Below, piece by piece: positions 19,864 through 28,800 of a stretch of 64,000 nucleotides of DNA. Under the pieces are notes generated by a model. The model was not told where the DNA came from, ran no database searches, and worked only from the letters and a program-made list of their open reading frames with translations. Each line of letters begins with the position of its first letter. Position 1 is the stretch's first letter. Position numbers and translations under genes: made by a program. The DNA is from Pinibacter soli. GTDB taxonomy: Bacteria > Bacteroidota > Bacteroidia > Chitinophagales > Chitinophagaceae. Location of the stretch: contig NZ_JASBRG010000005.1 in the NCBI RefSeq assembly GCF_029961145.1, positions 372,001 to 436,000 of the forward strand. The letters run 5' to 3'.

Positions 19864-20976
19864 TTATTTTTTTCCGCTTTTTTTCTTAAGATCAAGTTTT
19901 AGAGAAAAAACATGCGTATACAGAGGATTGGATTGGTTGGCCAGATTTGTATAAGCGTAGTCAATTTGAACATTGGATACTTTGAAACCAGCCCCTAAAC
20001 TTGGCTGATAAATCCAAACTTTTTTCGTGTTGGTGGTATCGGCATCATCCAGTGTTTTTTGAAAATTGTTGATACCTGCTCTTACAAAAAACACATTATT
20101 GATAGATGCTTCGAGCCCAACTTTCGGGTCTATACTTACCGGATTAAAACTAACAATTGTTCCACGTTTTCCATCGAAAGTAACATCAAGATTTGCTTCC
20201 GCCAGCAAGTTAAAAGACTTAGAAATATTGAAATTATAAGCTCCGCCCAGGATCAATTTGGGAGCGGTAAGCTCAGTTGATTTTACAGGAACCTCGTTGT
20301 TTGTTACGTAAAAAACTTCTCTCATTTGCTCGCCGATATTGTATGACCATGCGTTGAAAGTTGTTGTAACGTCTCTTGCAACGGCCCCCAACTTTAAGTT
20401 GCCAGATTGATACTGCACACCTGCATCAAAACCGAAGCCCCATGCAGTGGCAAAATCGCCGGCTTTACGGTGTATTATTTTTGCATTAACACCGAAGTTG
20501 AATTTACTTTCATTTTTCAATTCAACTTCTTGTGCCAAAGAAAAAAGAAAGGCATAGTCTGCAGAAGAGAAGGTGGTAATATTGTCAAAGTTGAGTGTTC
20601 CGTCGGGCTGAACTAAAAATACTGTATTAGGAATGTCATCCACTGCAAATCTTAAAACAGAAATGCCCAGCGTTCTTTTGCCGTCATTTAAAGGGATTGC
20701 CAAATTACCATAGTCGTATTTTCCTATACCCGCGAAGTATTCAGCGTGCATCAGGTTCACCTGGGGAGCATTTTTTACATTCACCAGGCCTGCGGGGTTC
20801 CAATAACCGGCGGTACCGTCCTCAACGCTCGCAATTTGGGCGTTACCCATTGCCAACGCCCTTGCACCCGTACCGATATTCAAAAATTCGTTGGAATATT
20901 TGCGGAACTGTGCAAACCCAGCAGTAGTTTGGAAAAGGACAAAAAACAATAAAAGCTGCCTCATTACATGCTTCAT
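19864..20976 (-). CDS. porV: Type IX secretion outer-membrane protein PorV
   Basis: PorV is a 14-stranded outer-membrane barrel that carries T9SS cargo from the translocon to the PorU attachment complex. The 370-residue protein starts with a signal peptide ending in AGFAQ. It then shows the conserved FLNIGTGARALAMGNAQIA and DGTAGYWNPAGL motifs of the PorV/PorQ family. Alternating beta strands follow, ending with LKLDLKKKSGKK. ATG codons lie at positions 1 and 5 and either would work. porU follows 9 bp later on the same message. A candidate -7 element is just upstream. Confidence 0.93.
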   Translation of the reverse strand: MKHVMRQLLLFFVLFQTTAGFAQFRKYSNEFLNIGTGARALAMGNAQIASVEDGTAGYWNPAGLVNVKNAPQVNLMHAEYFAGIGKYDYGNLAIPLNDGKRTLGISVLRFAVDDIPNTVFLVQPDGTLNFDNITTFSSADYAFLFSLAQEVELKNESKFNFGVNAKIIHRKAGDFATAWGFGFDAGVQYQSGNLKLGAVARDVTTTFNAWSYNIGEQMREVFYVTNNEVPVKSTELTAPKLILGGAYNFNISKSFNLLAEANLDVTFDGKRGTIVSFNPVSIDPKVGLEASINNVFFVRAGINNFQKTLDDADTTNTKKVWIYQPSLGAGFKVSNVQIDYAYTNLANQSNPLYTHVFSLKLDLKKKSGKK

Positions 20977-20989
20977 GCATTCAGTTTTT

Positions 20990-20997
20990 CTAAGATA
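20990..20997 (-). promoter_or_regulatory. Candidate -7 element TATCTTAG for porV-porU
   Basis: On the minus strand TATCTTAG differs from TAnnTTTG at one base and lies 13 nt before the porV ATG. Confidence 0.4.
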
Positions 20998-21144
20998 ATT
21001 GAATTTTTATAAGTATATAAGATGCTATTTCATTGCTAAAGGCTGCATTTCTGCCTTTATAAATCAGACAATTCTGGGCAGAAAAAAGACATCCGATAAG
21101 CAAAAAAACAAACGTTCCGGAAATGTAATTATTGCACACTATAG

Positions 21145-21171
21145 TTGTATTAACTGATTAATTTACTTTTG
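21145..21171 (+). promoter_or_regulatory. Promoter of tyrS: TTG-N16-TACTTTTG
   Basis: -7 TACTTTTG at 21164-21171 is an exact consensus match, with TTG at 21145-21147 upstream. The transcript would start near 21177, giving a 13-nt leader to the ATG at 21190. Confidence 0.6.
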
Positions 21172-21189
21172 CGGAAATTATTCAAAGAT

Positions 21190-22467
21190 ATGAACCTGGT
21201 AGAAGAATTACGATGGAGAGGCATGATTCAGGATATTATGCCTGGAACTGAGGAACAATTGCTTAAGGAAATGACCACTGGCTACATCGGCTTTGACCCT
21301 ACTGCCGACAGCTTACACATTGGAAGTTTAGTACCTATTATACTGCTCGTACATTTACAAAAGGCTGGGCATAAACCAGTTGCGCTGGTTGGGGGTGCCA
21401 CCGGCATGATTGGCGACCCGAGCGGGAAAAGTGATGAAAGAAATCTTCTCGATAACGAAACGCTGCAAAAAAATGTGAACGGCATTAAAAACCAGCTGGA
21501 AAAATTCCTGGATTTTGATGTAACGAAACCAAATGCCGCCGTGATTGCCAATAACTATGATTGGTTTCAGGGCATTTCTTTTATAGACTTTCTGCGCGAT
21601 GCCGGAAAACACATTACTGTGAACTACATGATGGCTAAGGATAGCGTGAGAAAACGCATTGAAGGAGAAACCGGAATCAGCTATACTGAATTTGCTTACC
21701 AGCTGATGCAGGGCTACGATTTCTTCTGGATGTACAAAAACATGAATGTCAAATTGCAAATGGGCGGTAGCGACCAATGGGGGAATATGACAACCGGAAC
21801 TGAGCTGATTCGTCGTAAAGCCGGTGGCGAGGCTTTCGTTTTCACCTGCCCGCTTATTACCAAAGCAGATGGCGGAAAATTTGGTAAATCAGAAAAGGGA
21901 AACGTTTGGCTGGACAGTCAAAAAACTTCTTCTTACGAATTCTACCAGTTCTGGTTGAAGGCTTCTGATGAGGATGTAATAAAATGGATCAAGATATTCA
22001 CTTTCATTCCGAAAGAAGAAATTGATGCCTTAACCGAAGCGCACGATAAAGACAGAAGCAAACGAGTTCTGCAATCCAGGCTTGCAAAAGAAGTAACAAC
22101 TTTTGTGCATGGGGAAACTGAATATTTGAAAGCAGTAGAAACAACTGAAAAATTATTCTCTCAGCAAAATGCGCCAGCAGAGTCGCTTTCATTGGAAGAC
22201 TTGGAGGGCATGGATGGTGTTGTGAAAATTGATTTCCCGTTGGAGAAATTGAAAGCAGGTGTTGACATCGTAAGTTTTCTTGCAGAGACCAACATATTTC
22301 CAAGCAAAGGCGAAGCCCGCAAAATGGTACAGGGTGGCGGTGTGAGCATCAACAGAAACAAAGTTGGTGATCAACAATTTGCTATAAACGATTCATTGCT
22401 GTTGCATGACATGTACCTGCTGATACAAAAGGGTAAAAAGAATTATTATTTGGTGAAGGCGGTGTAG
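21190..22467 (+). CDS. tyrS: Tyrosyl-tRNA synthetase
   Basis: TyrS charges tRNA-Tyr with tyrosine. The ATG at 21190 ([12 protein letters not shown]) gives 425 residues, normal for the family. An in-frame TTG seven codons upstream overlaps the promoter -7 element and is unlikely to be used. The class I HIGH motif appears as [21 protein letters not shown] and GGSDQWGN line the tyrosine pocket. The KMSKS loop is KFGKSEKGN. The C-terminus is an S4-type RNA-binding domain ([20 protein letters not shown]). It converges on the permease gene across a strong hairpin. Confidence 0.97.
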   Translation: MNLVEELRWRGMIQDIMPGTEEQLLKEMTTGYIGFDPTADSLHIGSLVPIILLVHLQKAGHKPVALVGGATGMIGDPSGKSDERNLLDNETLQKNVNGIKNQLEKFLDFDVTKPNAAVIANNYDWFQGISFIDFLRDAGKHITVNYMMAKDSVRKRIEGETGISYTEFAYQLMQGYDFFWMYKNMNVKLQMGGSDQWGNMTTGTELIRRKAGGEAFVFTCPLITKADGGKFGKSEKGNVWLDSQKTSSYEFYQFWLKASDEDVIKWIKIFTFIPKEEIDALTEAHDKDRSKRVLQSRLAKEVTTFVHGETEYLKAVETTEKLFSQQNAPAESLSLEDLEGMDGVVKIDFPLEKLKAGVDIVSFLAETNIFPSKGEARKMVQGGGVSINRNKVGDQQFAINDSLLLHDMYLLIQKGKKNYYLVKAV

Positions 22468-22475
22468 ACAATGAT

Positions 22476-22517
22476 TGAATAACTGATGTTTTATGAACAA
22501 TCAACATCAGTTATTCA
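22476..22517. terminator. Bidirectional hairpin between tyrS and the permease gene
   Basis: TGAATAACTGATGTT (22476-22490) and AACATCAGTTATTCA (22503-22517) form a perfect 15-bp stem with a 12-nt loop in the 51-bp gap between the convergent genes. Confidence 0.7.
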
Positions 22518-22518
22518 G

Positions 22519-23835
22519 TTACAGTTTGCCTATCGATTTATGCGTCGCAATAAACACCAACACTCCTACTGCAGCGATGCTTATACCTCCCAAAGCGAAA
22601 TAGCCAGTTGAAAATAAGATGAAGAGCCACGCTGCAATTGACACGATAACAGGCAGCGGGTACAACCGCATTTTGTAAGGCAATTGATCAGTTCCTTTTC
22701 TTTTTCTCAACAACACAACCCCTATCGCTTGTGCTATAAACTGCACCAATATGCGCATTGCTAAAATGGCGCTGATCACATCAGATAATTTGAAGAGTAA
22801 ACTGAAGATCAGGCCCACGCCTCCGAGAAACAATAACGATACATAAGGAAACGATTTTGTTGGATGCAGCTTCGCAAATATTTTGAAAAAACTTCCGTCA
22901 ACTGCAGCCGCATAAGGTACACGGGAGTAGCCAAGCATTACGGCAAACAACGAAGCAAAAGCGATCCACAAAACCAGTGCTGTCGCCACTTTTGCAGCCG
23001 TGTAACCATATAGCTTTTCAATAAACGTACTTACCAAAAACTTTGATTCCATAGCTTCCTGCCATGGAACTACTTTTACGATACTCACGTTCATAAAAAG
23101 ATATAGTATCGCAATACCAATGATGGAAATAAATATGCTGCGTGGGATATTTTTTCCCGGTTCTTTTATCTCTCCACCTAAATGACAAACATTGTAATAC
23201 CCGAGGTAACTGTACACTGTTTTAACAGAAGCTTGTCCCAGTAATGCCCACAAGGCAAATGAGAAAAGCGTTTCATTTCCTTCCGGCAAAAATGTGTAGG
23301 CGACAGTACCTTTTGTAAAGCCTCCAAAAATGATCCAGCCTATAGTAATAAAAACACCGCTACACAAAAACACAGATATCTTACCAATCGTTTCTATTTT
23401 CCTGTATAACAAAAATGTTGTCAAAATAACGAGAGAACCCGATACAATCTTTCTCTCAATATCTCCCAATGGCACGAGATAACTTAAGTACTGCGAAAAT
23501 CCAATAGACGCAGAAGCCACGACAAGCGGGGCCTGTATGCATGTTTGCCAAACGAATAAAAAAGAAAGAAGCTTACCCCATTTTGAAGGATAAGCTTCTT
23601 TTAAAAAATTATAACTGCCTCCGGCTAGCGGGTATGCGGCCCCCAATTCGCTCCATATCATTCCATCTATTAAAGATATTCCCGCGCCTAATATCCAGGC
23701 CCATAAAAACAAATGAGAACCTGTTGTTTTTATTACCAATGGCATTACAACAAATGGCCCTATTCCCACCATATCGATCATGTTGATAGCCGACGCCTGT
23801 ACCAGTCCTATTTTTCGCTGAAGTGTTGTTGACAT
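22519..23835 (-). CDS. APC-superfamily amino acid permease
   Basis: A 438-residue inner-membrane transporter with about 12 hydrophobic helices. The first helix region, ASAINMIDMVGIGPFVVMPL, holds the unwound G-I-G substrate site typical of APC permeases. It is followed by the conserved GSYNFLKEAYP segment and, later, YLGYYNVCHLGGEIKEPGKNIPRSI. Related proteins exchange or import amino acids, but the specificity cannot be read from sequence. It is transcribed alone. A paired TTGAAAATTG repeat lies immediately upstream of its start. Confidence 0.88.
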   Translation of the reverse strand: MSTTLQRKIGLVQASAINMIDMVGIGPFVVMPLVIKTTGSHLFLWAWILGAGISLIDGMIWSELGAAYPLAGGSYNFLKEAYPSKWGKLLSFLFVWQTCIQAPLVVASASIGFSQYLSYLVPLGDIERKIVSGSLVILTTFLLYRKIETIGKISVFLCSGVFITIGWIIFGGFTKGTVAYTFLPEGNETLFSFALWALLGQASVKTVYSYLGYYNVCHLGGEIKEPGKNIPRSIFISIIGIAILYLFMNVSIVKVVPWQEAMESKFLVSTFIEKLYGYTAAKVATALVLWIAFASLFAVMLGYSRVPYAAAVDGSFFKIFAKLHPTKSFPYVSLLFLGGVGLIFSLLFKLSDVISAILAMRILVQFIAQAIGVVLLRKRKGTDQLPYKMRLYPLPVIVSIAAWLFILFSTGYFALGGISIAAVGVLVFIATHKSIGKL

Positions 23836-23848
23836 GAAGAGACAAAGG

Positions 23849-23933
23849 TAATTGAAAATTGAAAGTTGAAAGTTGAAAATGATGGGTCAACAATCTAAAA
23901 CCATTTTCAATTTTCAACTTTCAATTTTCAATT
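23849..23933. repeat. Facing pair of TTGAAAATTG repeat arms
   Basis: The left arm (23849-23881) is built from ATTGAAAATTGAAAGTTGAA units and the right arm (23902-23933) is its reverse complement. They are about 20 nt apart and fill the gap between the permease start and the next gene's stop. Confidence 0.65.
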
Positions 23934-23937
23934 AAAT

Positions 23938-24429
23938 TTACTTTTCATCCGCACTCGGGCCATACAATCCCGGCACAGGAATATTAAGTAGCCGCAGATA
24001 AACAGTGAGCTGCCCTCTGTGATGAACGATGTGATTAAGCACCATGTATCGTAGAACTATTTTCCGTGGTAATGTGAACATCACATTGTCTCCATTTCGT
24101 AATGTCCATTTCTCTTCCATTTCTTGGTCGGTAACATTTTGAAGCACTTCTTTTGCAGTAGCCAAATGTTCTTCGAAAAGCGCTAAAATATCCGCTTTGG
24201 TTTCTGCTTTTTTTCTATCAAAACCTTTTGACAAATCCAGTTCGGAATGCTTGATTGTCATTACTACCCACACTGGTAATTGCGTAATGTGCTGAGCGAG
24301 ATAGCTAATGGTGTAGGATTTTTCATGCGGTCGCCAGCTCAAATTTTCTTCCGGTAAATTGTTCAACACTCTTCTAGTTCCTGCCGCTTCGTGTTCTAAT
24401 TCTGCTATAATAGCCTTGTTTAGTGCCAT
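23938..24429 (-). CDS. DinB/YfiT-like four-helix protein
   Basis: The ATG at 24429 gives 163 residues beginning MALNKAIIAELEHEAAGTRR; an open upstream extension of 32 codons overlaps the divergent promoter region and is discounted. The pattern fits the DinB_2 fold, a four-helix bundle with a metal site of three histidines. His48 in YLAQHITQLPVW and the pair in LNHIVHHRGQL (about residues 130-136) are the likely ligands. Members include thiol-dependent transferases and damage-induced proteins. The specific function here is unknown. It is divergent from tRNA-Gln. Confidence 0.75.
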   Translation of the reverse strand: MALNKAIIAELEHEAAGTRRVLNNLPEENLSWRPHEKSYTISYLAQHITQLPVWVVMTIKHSELDLSKGFDRKKAETKADILALFEEHLATAKEVLQNVTDQEMEEKWTLRNGDNVMFTLPRKIVLRYMVLNHIVHHRGQLTVYLRLLNIPVPGLYGPSADEK

Positions 24430-24485
24430 AGAATAATTTTTTTTAAAGTTATCAGAAAAAATTTTCGAAAAAGTTTGAAATTTGT

Positions 24486-24517
24486 TTTGGCGTGAATGTA
24501 CTGTTCCCTTATTTTTG
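24486..24517 (+). promoter_or_regulatory. Promoter of tRNA-Gln: TTTG-N20-TATTTTTG
   Basis: -33 TTTG (24486-24489) and -7 TATTTTTG (24510-24517) match the Bacteroidota consensus at ideal spacing, 16 nt before the mature tRNA 5' end. Confidence 0.8.
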
Positions 24518-24533
24518 CACTCCATTTACGGAT

Positions 24534-24604
24534 TGCCCGATAGTATAATGGTAGTACAACTGATTTTGGTTCAGTTTGTCTTGGTTCGAATCCAGGTCGG
24601 GCAA
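24534..24604 (+). tRNA. tRNA-Gln (anticodon TTG)
   Basis: A 71-nt cloverleaf. The acceptor stem TGCCCGA pairs with TCGGGCA and is followed by discriminator A. The anticodon arm is ACTGA-TTTTGGT-TCAGT with TTG at the centre. The T arm is CTTGG-TTCGAAT-CCAGG. CCA is not encoded. It has its own promoter and terminator, so it is a single-gene unit. Confidence 0.95.
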
Positions 24605-24605
24605 C

Positions 24606-24638
24606 AAAAAAGCCGCTTCAATTGAAGCGGCTTTTTTT
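24606..24638 (+). terminator. Terminator of tRNA-Gln
   Basis: AGCCGCTTCAA/TTGAAGCGGCT is a perfect 22-bp palindrome (24611-24632), preceded by A6 and followed by T7. Confidence 0.9.
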
Positions 24639-24724
24639 ATTTTATTTTCTACTATTCCCCTTATGGCCGCCTAATAATCCACCGGACAATGTTTGGGTAT
24701 TATAATACACATTGGAAGTAAACA

Positions 24725-24892
24725 ATGGAAAGAGAAAAAATTACAAACGAAGAGCGTTACTCTAAAATCTTGAGTCAAATAGAAATCTATTTAAAAAAAG
24801 GGTTTTCGAACTTGACCAAAAAAGAAATGCAAGATCTTGAACTGTTATCACAGGCTGCAGAGGAATGGGAGCTTAGCAATATTAATTTATAA
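24725..24892 (+). CDS. 55-residue ORF resembling an antitoxin N-terminus, possible remnant
   Basis: This short ORF encodes MEREKITNEERYSKILSQIE and continues to EWELSNINL. The pattern of ITxEERYxKIL, a spacer, then ELDLLSxAAEEWE resembles the N-terminal helices of HigA-type antitoxins and related small regulators. The helix-turn-helix expected next is absent: the frame stops after 55 codons. An intrinsic terminator follows within 60 nt, so it could still be a short transcribed gene. No toxin gene is adjacent. Either a small functional protein or the remains of a toxin-antitoxin locus would fit. Confidence 0.4.
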   Translation: MEREKITNEERYSKILSQIEIYLKKGFSNLTKKEMQDLELLSQAAEEWELSNINL

Positions 24893-24949
24893 TCAACGCG
24901 GGAGCTGTATAACCAAATCCTCAAATCATGCAGTTCGGCTTTATGTGAA

Positions 24950-24983
24950 AAAAGCTTGCCGAATTTACCAGCAAGCTTTTCAA
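24950..24983 (+). terminator. Terminator after the 55-residue ORF
   Basis: AAAAGCTTGC (24950-24959) pairs exactly with GCAAGCTTTT (24971-24980) around an 11-nt loop. The T-run is short. Confidence 0.55.
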
Positions 24984-25039
24984 AAAGAAAGAATGCGATT
25001 CGCCCACACCATTTTCAATTTTCAACTTTCAATTTTCAA

Positions 25040-26416
25040 TTACTTTAAGGTCTTTATTTTAATATTCCTAAAGCTTACTTCATTACCATGATCCTGCAAC
25101 AAAATGTGCCCCTTTGGAGCTTCACCGAAGTTCGGCCATACTTTGTATTTGCTGATCGCAACCAGATCGCGGAAAGATTTTGAACCTCTTTCATATTCAA
25201 GCACTTTGATTCCATTGAGATAATGCTCAACATGATTATTAGGCAACACCACAACGCGTCCTGTGTTCCACTGTCCTATCTTTCGAACAAAGCGCGGATC
25301 TTTTTTTGCGGTGATCAAATCATATAAAGAAGACAGTGTTCTATTTCCATCGCGCCCCAACTTCGCATCAGGATGCAGTTCATCATCCAGAATCTGATAT
25401 TCAAGACCTATTGCTGAACCTTCATTATTCTCACTAAGTGTCACAAAATATTTCACTCCACTGTTTGCACCCGGAGTAAGTTTGAATTCAAACGAAAGAT
25501 CAAAGCTTTTGTATTCATCGATTGTTACAATGTCGCCACCATTTGCAGACTCTTTTCCTTCGGATGAAAGAACGGTCAAAGCGCCTTCTTGAATTTTCCA
25601 GCCTTTGTCAGGGAACCCTGGCTTATAAGCGCCTTTCCAGCCGTTGCTAGTTTGCCCGTCAAACAATAATTTCCAGCCATTGCTTTTTTCGTAGCCACTT
25701 AAAGTGTTCAACTGCTTATTTACCACAAAAATATTTTTCGCAAATGGAGCCGGTTTTAGATTAGCGGTTTGAATGCGAATATTTTTGAAGTAAACTTTCT
25801 TACCAGCTTTGTCATTCTTACCAATGGCGTGTACCTGTAAACCGATGAACCCTTTTTTATCGGCATCGTCAACGAGATAAGCAACAGACTGTCCATTTAC
25901 AAACGTGCGAATCTCGCTGCCAATACATTCAATGCGATAGTGATTGTAGCCGCTCAGTTTGAATGCTTTCTTCGCTTCAGGATGCAGCGTAAGAGGATAC
26001 AACCAATCTCTTCTTGCTTCATCGTAAATACCGCCCGACCATGCTCTTGAAGAGCCGTCTACTTCAGCCTGATAGCCATACACACGACCTTTACCTTCAT
26101 TTCCTTCGGGATCAAAATGACTGCGTAATTGAATGCCGGAATTAAAAGTAGAATCTTCAATTTTGATATCTGCTTCCAAAATAAAATCACCATATTCTTT
26201 TTCAGTTACCAAAAATGAATTGGGCGAACCGGCAACCGTTGTGCCGACTATATTGTCATTTACTATGTCATATTTTGCTGTTCCTGTTGCCTGTTTCCAG
26301 CCATTTAAAGTTTTGCCGTCAAACAAATTGGTCCATCCGGAAGTTTTTGTTTGTGCAAAAGCCGGAACAATAAATGCGCTGCAAGCGAGTATCATTATCG
26401 AGCGGGTAAGTTTCAT
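25040..26416 (-). CDS. Secreted protein with two DUF1080 (3-keto-glycoside hydrolase) domains
   Basis: The 458-residue protein has a signal peptide ending in AFAQ and two DUF1080 (3-keto-disaccharide hydrolase, concanavalin-like) domains. The first spans about 28-215 (WTNLFDGKTLNGWKQ to VYFKNIRIQ). The second spans about 245-455 (WKLLFDGQTSNGWKG to VSFRNIKIK). The repeated LFDG-T-NGWK opening and the F-N-IKI ending make the duplication plain. Recent work on Bacteroidota has linked DUF1080 proteins to cleaving 3-keto-glycosides made by Gfo/Idh-type dehydrogenases, and two such dehydrogenases lie nearby. The gene is 24 bp downstream of the first one and is probably in its operon. Confidence 0.87.
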   Translation of the reverse strand: MKLTRSIMILACSAFIVPAFAQTKTSGWTNLFDGKTLNGWKQATGTAKYDIVNDNIVGTTVAGSPNSFLVTEKEYGDFILEADIKIEDSTFNSGIQLRSHFDPEGNEGKGRVYGYQAEVDGSSRAWSGGIYDEARRDWLYPLTLHPEAKKAFKLSGYNHYRIECIGSEIRTFVNGQSVAYLVDDADKKGFIGLQVHAIGKNDKAGKKVYFKNIRIQTANLKPAPFAKNIFVVNKQLNTLSGYEKSNGWKLLFDGQTSNGWKGAYKPGFPDKGWKIQEGALTVLSSEGKESANGGDIVTIDEYKSFDLSFEFKLTPGANSGVKYFVTLSENNEGSAIGLEYQILDDELHPDAKLGRDGNRTLSSLYDLITAKKDPRFVRKIGQWNTGRVVVLPNNHVEHYLNGIKVLEYERGSKSFRDLVAISKYKVWPNFGEAPKGHILLQDHGNEVSFRNIKIKTLK

Positions 26417-26440
26417 ATTGTTGTTTGTTTTTTCTTTTAG

Positions 26441-27631
26441 TTATCTGGAAAAATTATAGGTTGTTTGCCAATTTTGCGTTGTTCGTGAATCAATTGCTTT
26501 GTTTGCAAGATGCACACACACAGCTGTTGTCGCGCCAGTTATAATGTTAGATGCAGGAATGGATTTCTCCGTTATAGATTTATAAAAGTCTTTCAAAGCA
26601 TACCATGTGCCGTCTTTCAGTTTTTCTTTTACCAACGAAACGCCCCCGTCATTTCTTTCTACAATTTTAGTGGCACCGGTAACGCCGTCTACGGTTTCAT
26701 GCATCGCGTCGTTTCCTTTTTCAGGATAAAAAACACCGTCGTCGGTTAACAAATGTACTGCGCCTTTTGTGCCTTTTATTTTGAAAATATAACCATCGTG
26801 CGCATTGCCACAGGTTGCACCAAAGTTGCCGATCATGTTGTCTTTATTATATCGCAGAATGGCTTGCACATTGTCGTTTGTTTCCCTGCCGTCTTTGTAA
26901 AAATCGATGCCCCCAGCGCCCACCACTTCGTTTGGATGCGTATCAAATGCCCAGTTGATAAAATCAATTTGATGCGATAGCAACTCTGCTACCAAGCCAC
27001 CGGAATATTCTTTGTACATGCGCCAGTTGATTTTTCTTTCCAACTCAGGTGAAGGTACCGGTCTTCGCCAGTTCCGGTTACGATCCCAACGACAATCTAT
27101 CTGCACCACTTTGCCGAGGTAACCTTTTTGTATCATTTCCTTTACAGAAAAATACAAAGGAGAATAACGGTATTGGTGACCAACCTGTAACACCTGTGTA
27201 CTGTGGCTTTTAGAAAGCTTCACCAGGTCAATGGCCTGATCAATGGAATAGGTCATCGTTTTTTCAAGATAAACATGCTTGCCTGCTTTTAATGCATCGA
27301 CAGCTATTTTGTAATGCTCGGAAAGTGGCGTGGCTATTACAACCGACTGAACATTTTTATCGTCGAGTAATGCTTTGTAATCTTTGTAGACTTTTGGATT
27401 ATTTGTGACATCGACTTTTTTTGCCTCTTCAATTCTGAAATCTAGTACATCACAAATAGCAACTATTGTGAAATTATCGCTTAACTGTTTCAATACGGAC
27501 ATTATACCCTTGCCTCTGTCGCCGCAACCAATAATGCCGGCTGCAAAAGTATTTGCATACAACAGTTGATTGCTCAGTAGCAATCCTCCTGCCATTATAC
27601 TTCCGTTCCTGATAAATCCTCTTCGATCCAT
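26441..27631 (-). CDS. Gfo/Idh/MocA-family oxidoreductase with twin-arginine-like signal
   Basis: A 396-residue NAD(P)-dependent sugar oxidoreductase. The N-terminus MDRRGFIRNGSIMAGGLLLS has a twin-arginine-like RRGFIR motif followed by a hydrophobic stretch, implying export in folded form. The Rossmann motif is AGIIGCGDRGKGI. The catalytic region is the conserved EKTM in HVYLEKTMTYS (about residue 120), which takes the place of the usual EKP. C-terminal sheet signatures such as GGLVAELLSHQIDFINWAF follow. The gene directly precedes the DUF1080 gene and lies near ApbE and a second family member, so oxidation of a sugar at C3 is a plausible role. Confidence 0.85.
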   Translation of the reverse strand: MDRRGFIRNGSIMAGGLLLSNQLLYANTFAAGIIGCGDRGKGIMSVLKQLSDNFTIVAICDVLDFRIEEAKKVDVTNNPKVYKDYKALLDDKNVQSVVIATPLSEHYKIAVDALKAGKHVYLEKTMTYSIDQAIDLVKLSKSHSTQVLQVGHQYRYSPLYFSVKEMIQKGYLGKVVQIDCRWDRNRNWRRPVPSPELERKINWRMYKEYSGGLVAELLSHQIDFINWAFDTHPNEVVGAGGIDFYKDGRETNDNVQAILRYNKDNMIGNFGATCGNAHDGYIFKIKGTKGAVHLLTDDGVFYPEKGNDAMHETVDGVTGATKIVERNDGGVSLVKEKLKDGTWYALKDFYKSITEKSIPASNIITGATTAVCVHLANKAIDSRTTQNWQTTYNFSR

Positions 27632-27662
27632 TTTAAACTTTTTAAACGTTCAACTTTCAGAT

Positions 27663-27745
27663 TTACCACTAAGGCACTAAGGACGCTAAGTTTCACTAAG
27701 AGCAGCCCTTGTGTGGATTAGTGTCCTTAGTGTCTTAGGGGTGAA
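27663..27745. repeat. ACTAAGGCACTAAGG inverted repeat
   Basis: CCACTAAGGCACTAAGGACG (left, 27666-27685) faces TTAGTGTCCTTAGTGTCTTA (right, 27718-27737) across about 30 nt. The right arm runs into the 3' end of the apbE reading frame and provides its last codons. Confidence 0.7.
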
Positions 27746-28731
27746 TTAAAATCTTTAAAATTAGCGCTTACAGTATCTCTAATAGCACCGCCAATCTCGT
27801 AGATAAAATATGCTCTCATATCTTTTCTACCATCTACAAATTTTATCGCCTGTGTAAGTCCCATTAACATTAACGCATTGTCATAAGCATCGGCGGTAAT
27901 GGCATCTTTTGCAAACACCGTAACACTTATCAATTCGTTTTGCGAAGAATAGCCTGTTTTCGGATTGATGATGTGCGACACCTTCTTCCCTCCCGACTCG
28001 TGATATTTTCCATAACTCCCCGAAGTAGTTATTGCGCCACTATCCAGGCTTATCACTTTTTGAAAATGTTCTTTATCAAAATCACTCTGCGGCGCTTCTA
28101 TGCCTATTTTCATGGCAGTGTTTTCCGGATATTTTTTTCCTTTCACTCTTATCTCACCACCGACTTCAATCATGTAATTGCGAATACCGTTTGCTTCGAA
28201 AAAATCGCTCAACACATCCACGCTATATCCCTGTGCAATGCCGTTCACATCTATCTGCACGCATGGCTTTAATTTTCGCAGAAAATTACTTTCCAACACC
28301 AGCAACTTTGAACTTATGCATGGCAACAACGATTGAATAACGGCGCTATCCGGGTCGTCTACATTTTTCTTATTTCCAAATCCCCATGCCTGCACAAGCG
28401 GCAAAACGGTAATATCAAACAATCCGTTCGTTTGCTCGTATGTGTCTAATGATTTTTTTACAACCGCTTTCAAATGCTTATCAATGTTACATCCGCTGGC
28501 AGATGCATTGAATTGGCTAATGACTGAATATGGTTTGTAAATTGACAAAGAGCTATCGAGGCTGTTTAATATGCTATCAACCTGCAGTTGGTGTATCGAA
28601 CTATCTTCCGCGTAGTACGTAATGTGATAGGTTGTTCCCTGCGCAAATCCGTTGATTTGAATTTTATGCATTTCATTAAACGATTGCACATTCCAAACAT
28701 TCAACCACATTAAAAACATTAAAACATTCAT
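27727..28731 (-). CDS. apbE: FAD:protein FMN transferase ApbE
   Basis: ApbE attaches FMN from FAD to a threonine in target proteins outside the cytoplasm. The core begins INGFAQGTTYHITYY and includes INPKTG in SHIINPKTGYSSQNE. FDITVLPLVQAWGFG, CVQIDVNGIAQGYSVD and NYMIEVGGEIRVKGKKY also match the family. About 334 residues from the chosen ATG. The true start is uncertain: the ORF runs back into a GGGCGAAT repeat, the N-terminus is hydrophobic but lacks a basic n-region or lipobox, and a start at 28671 is also possible. The last five codons and the stop (SPLRH) lie in a CTAAG-type repeat. No FMN-binding target protein is seen nearby. Confidence 0.88.
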   Translation of the reverse strand: MNVLMFLMWLNVWNVQSFNEMHKIQINGFAQGTTYHITYYAEDSSIHQLQVDSILNSLDSSLSIYKPYSVISQFNASASGCNIDKHLKAVVKKSLDTYEQTNGLFDITVLPLVQAWGFGNKKNVDDPDSAVIQSLLPCISSKLLVLESNFLRKLKPCVQIDVNGIAQGYSVDVLSDFFEANGIRNYMIEVGGEIRVKGKKYPENTAMKIGIEAPQSDFDKEHFQKVISLDSGAITTSGSYGKYHESGGKKVSHIINPKTGYSSQNELISVTVFAKDAITADAYDNALMLMGLTQAIKFVDGRKDMRAYFIYEIGGAIRDTVSANFKDFNSPLRH

Positions 28732-28743
28732 AACGTATCGCCC

Positions 28744-28800
28744 GGGCGAATGCAATTCGCCCCTACAATTTTCAAATTTTCAAATTCCCAAATTTTCAAA
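28744..28800. repeat. GGGCGAAT..GCCCCTAC element, copy 2, plus TTTTCAAATTTTCAAA arm
   Basis: The palindromic core occupies 28744-28766 and leads directly into CAATTTTCAAATTTTCAAAT units up to the stop of the next gene. The same composite in the same order occurs at 56764-56819. Confidence 0.7.

Noticed and set aside
23849-23933. Spaced TTGAAAATTG units considered as a CRISPR array.
   Set aside because: Units are adjacent and degenerate, spacers are absent, the arms face each other, and no cas genes are present.
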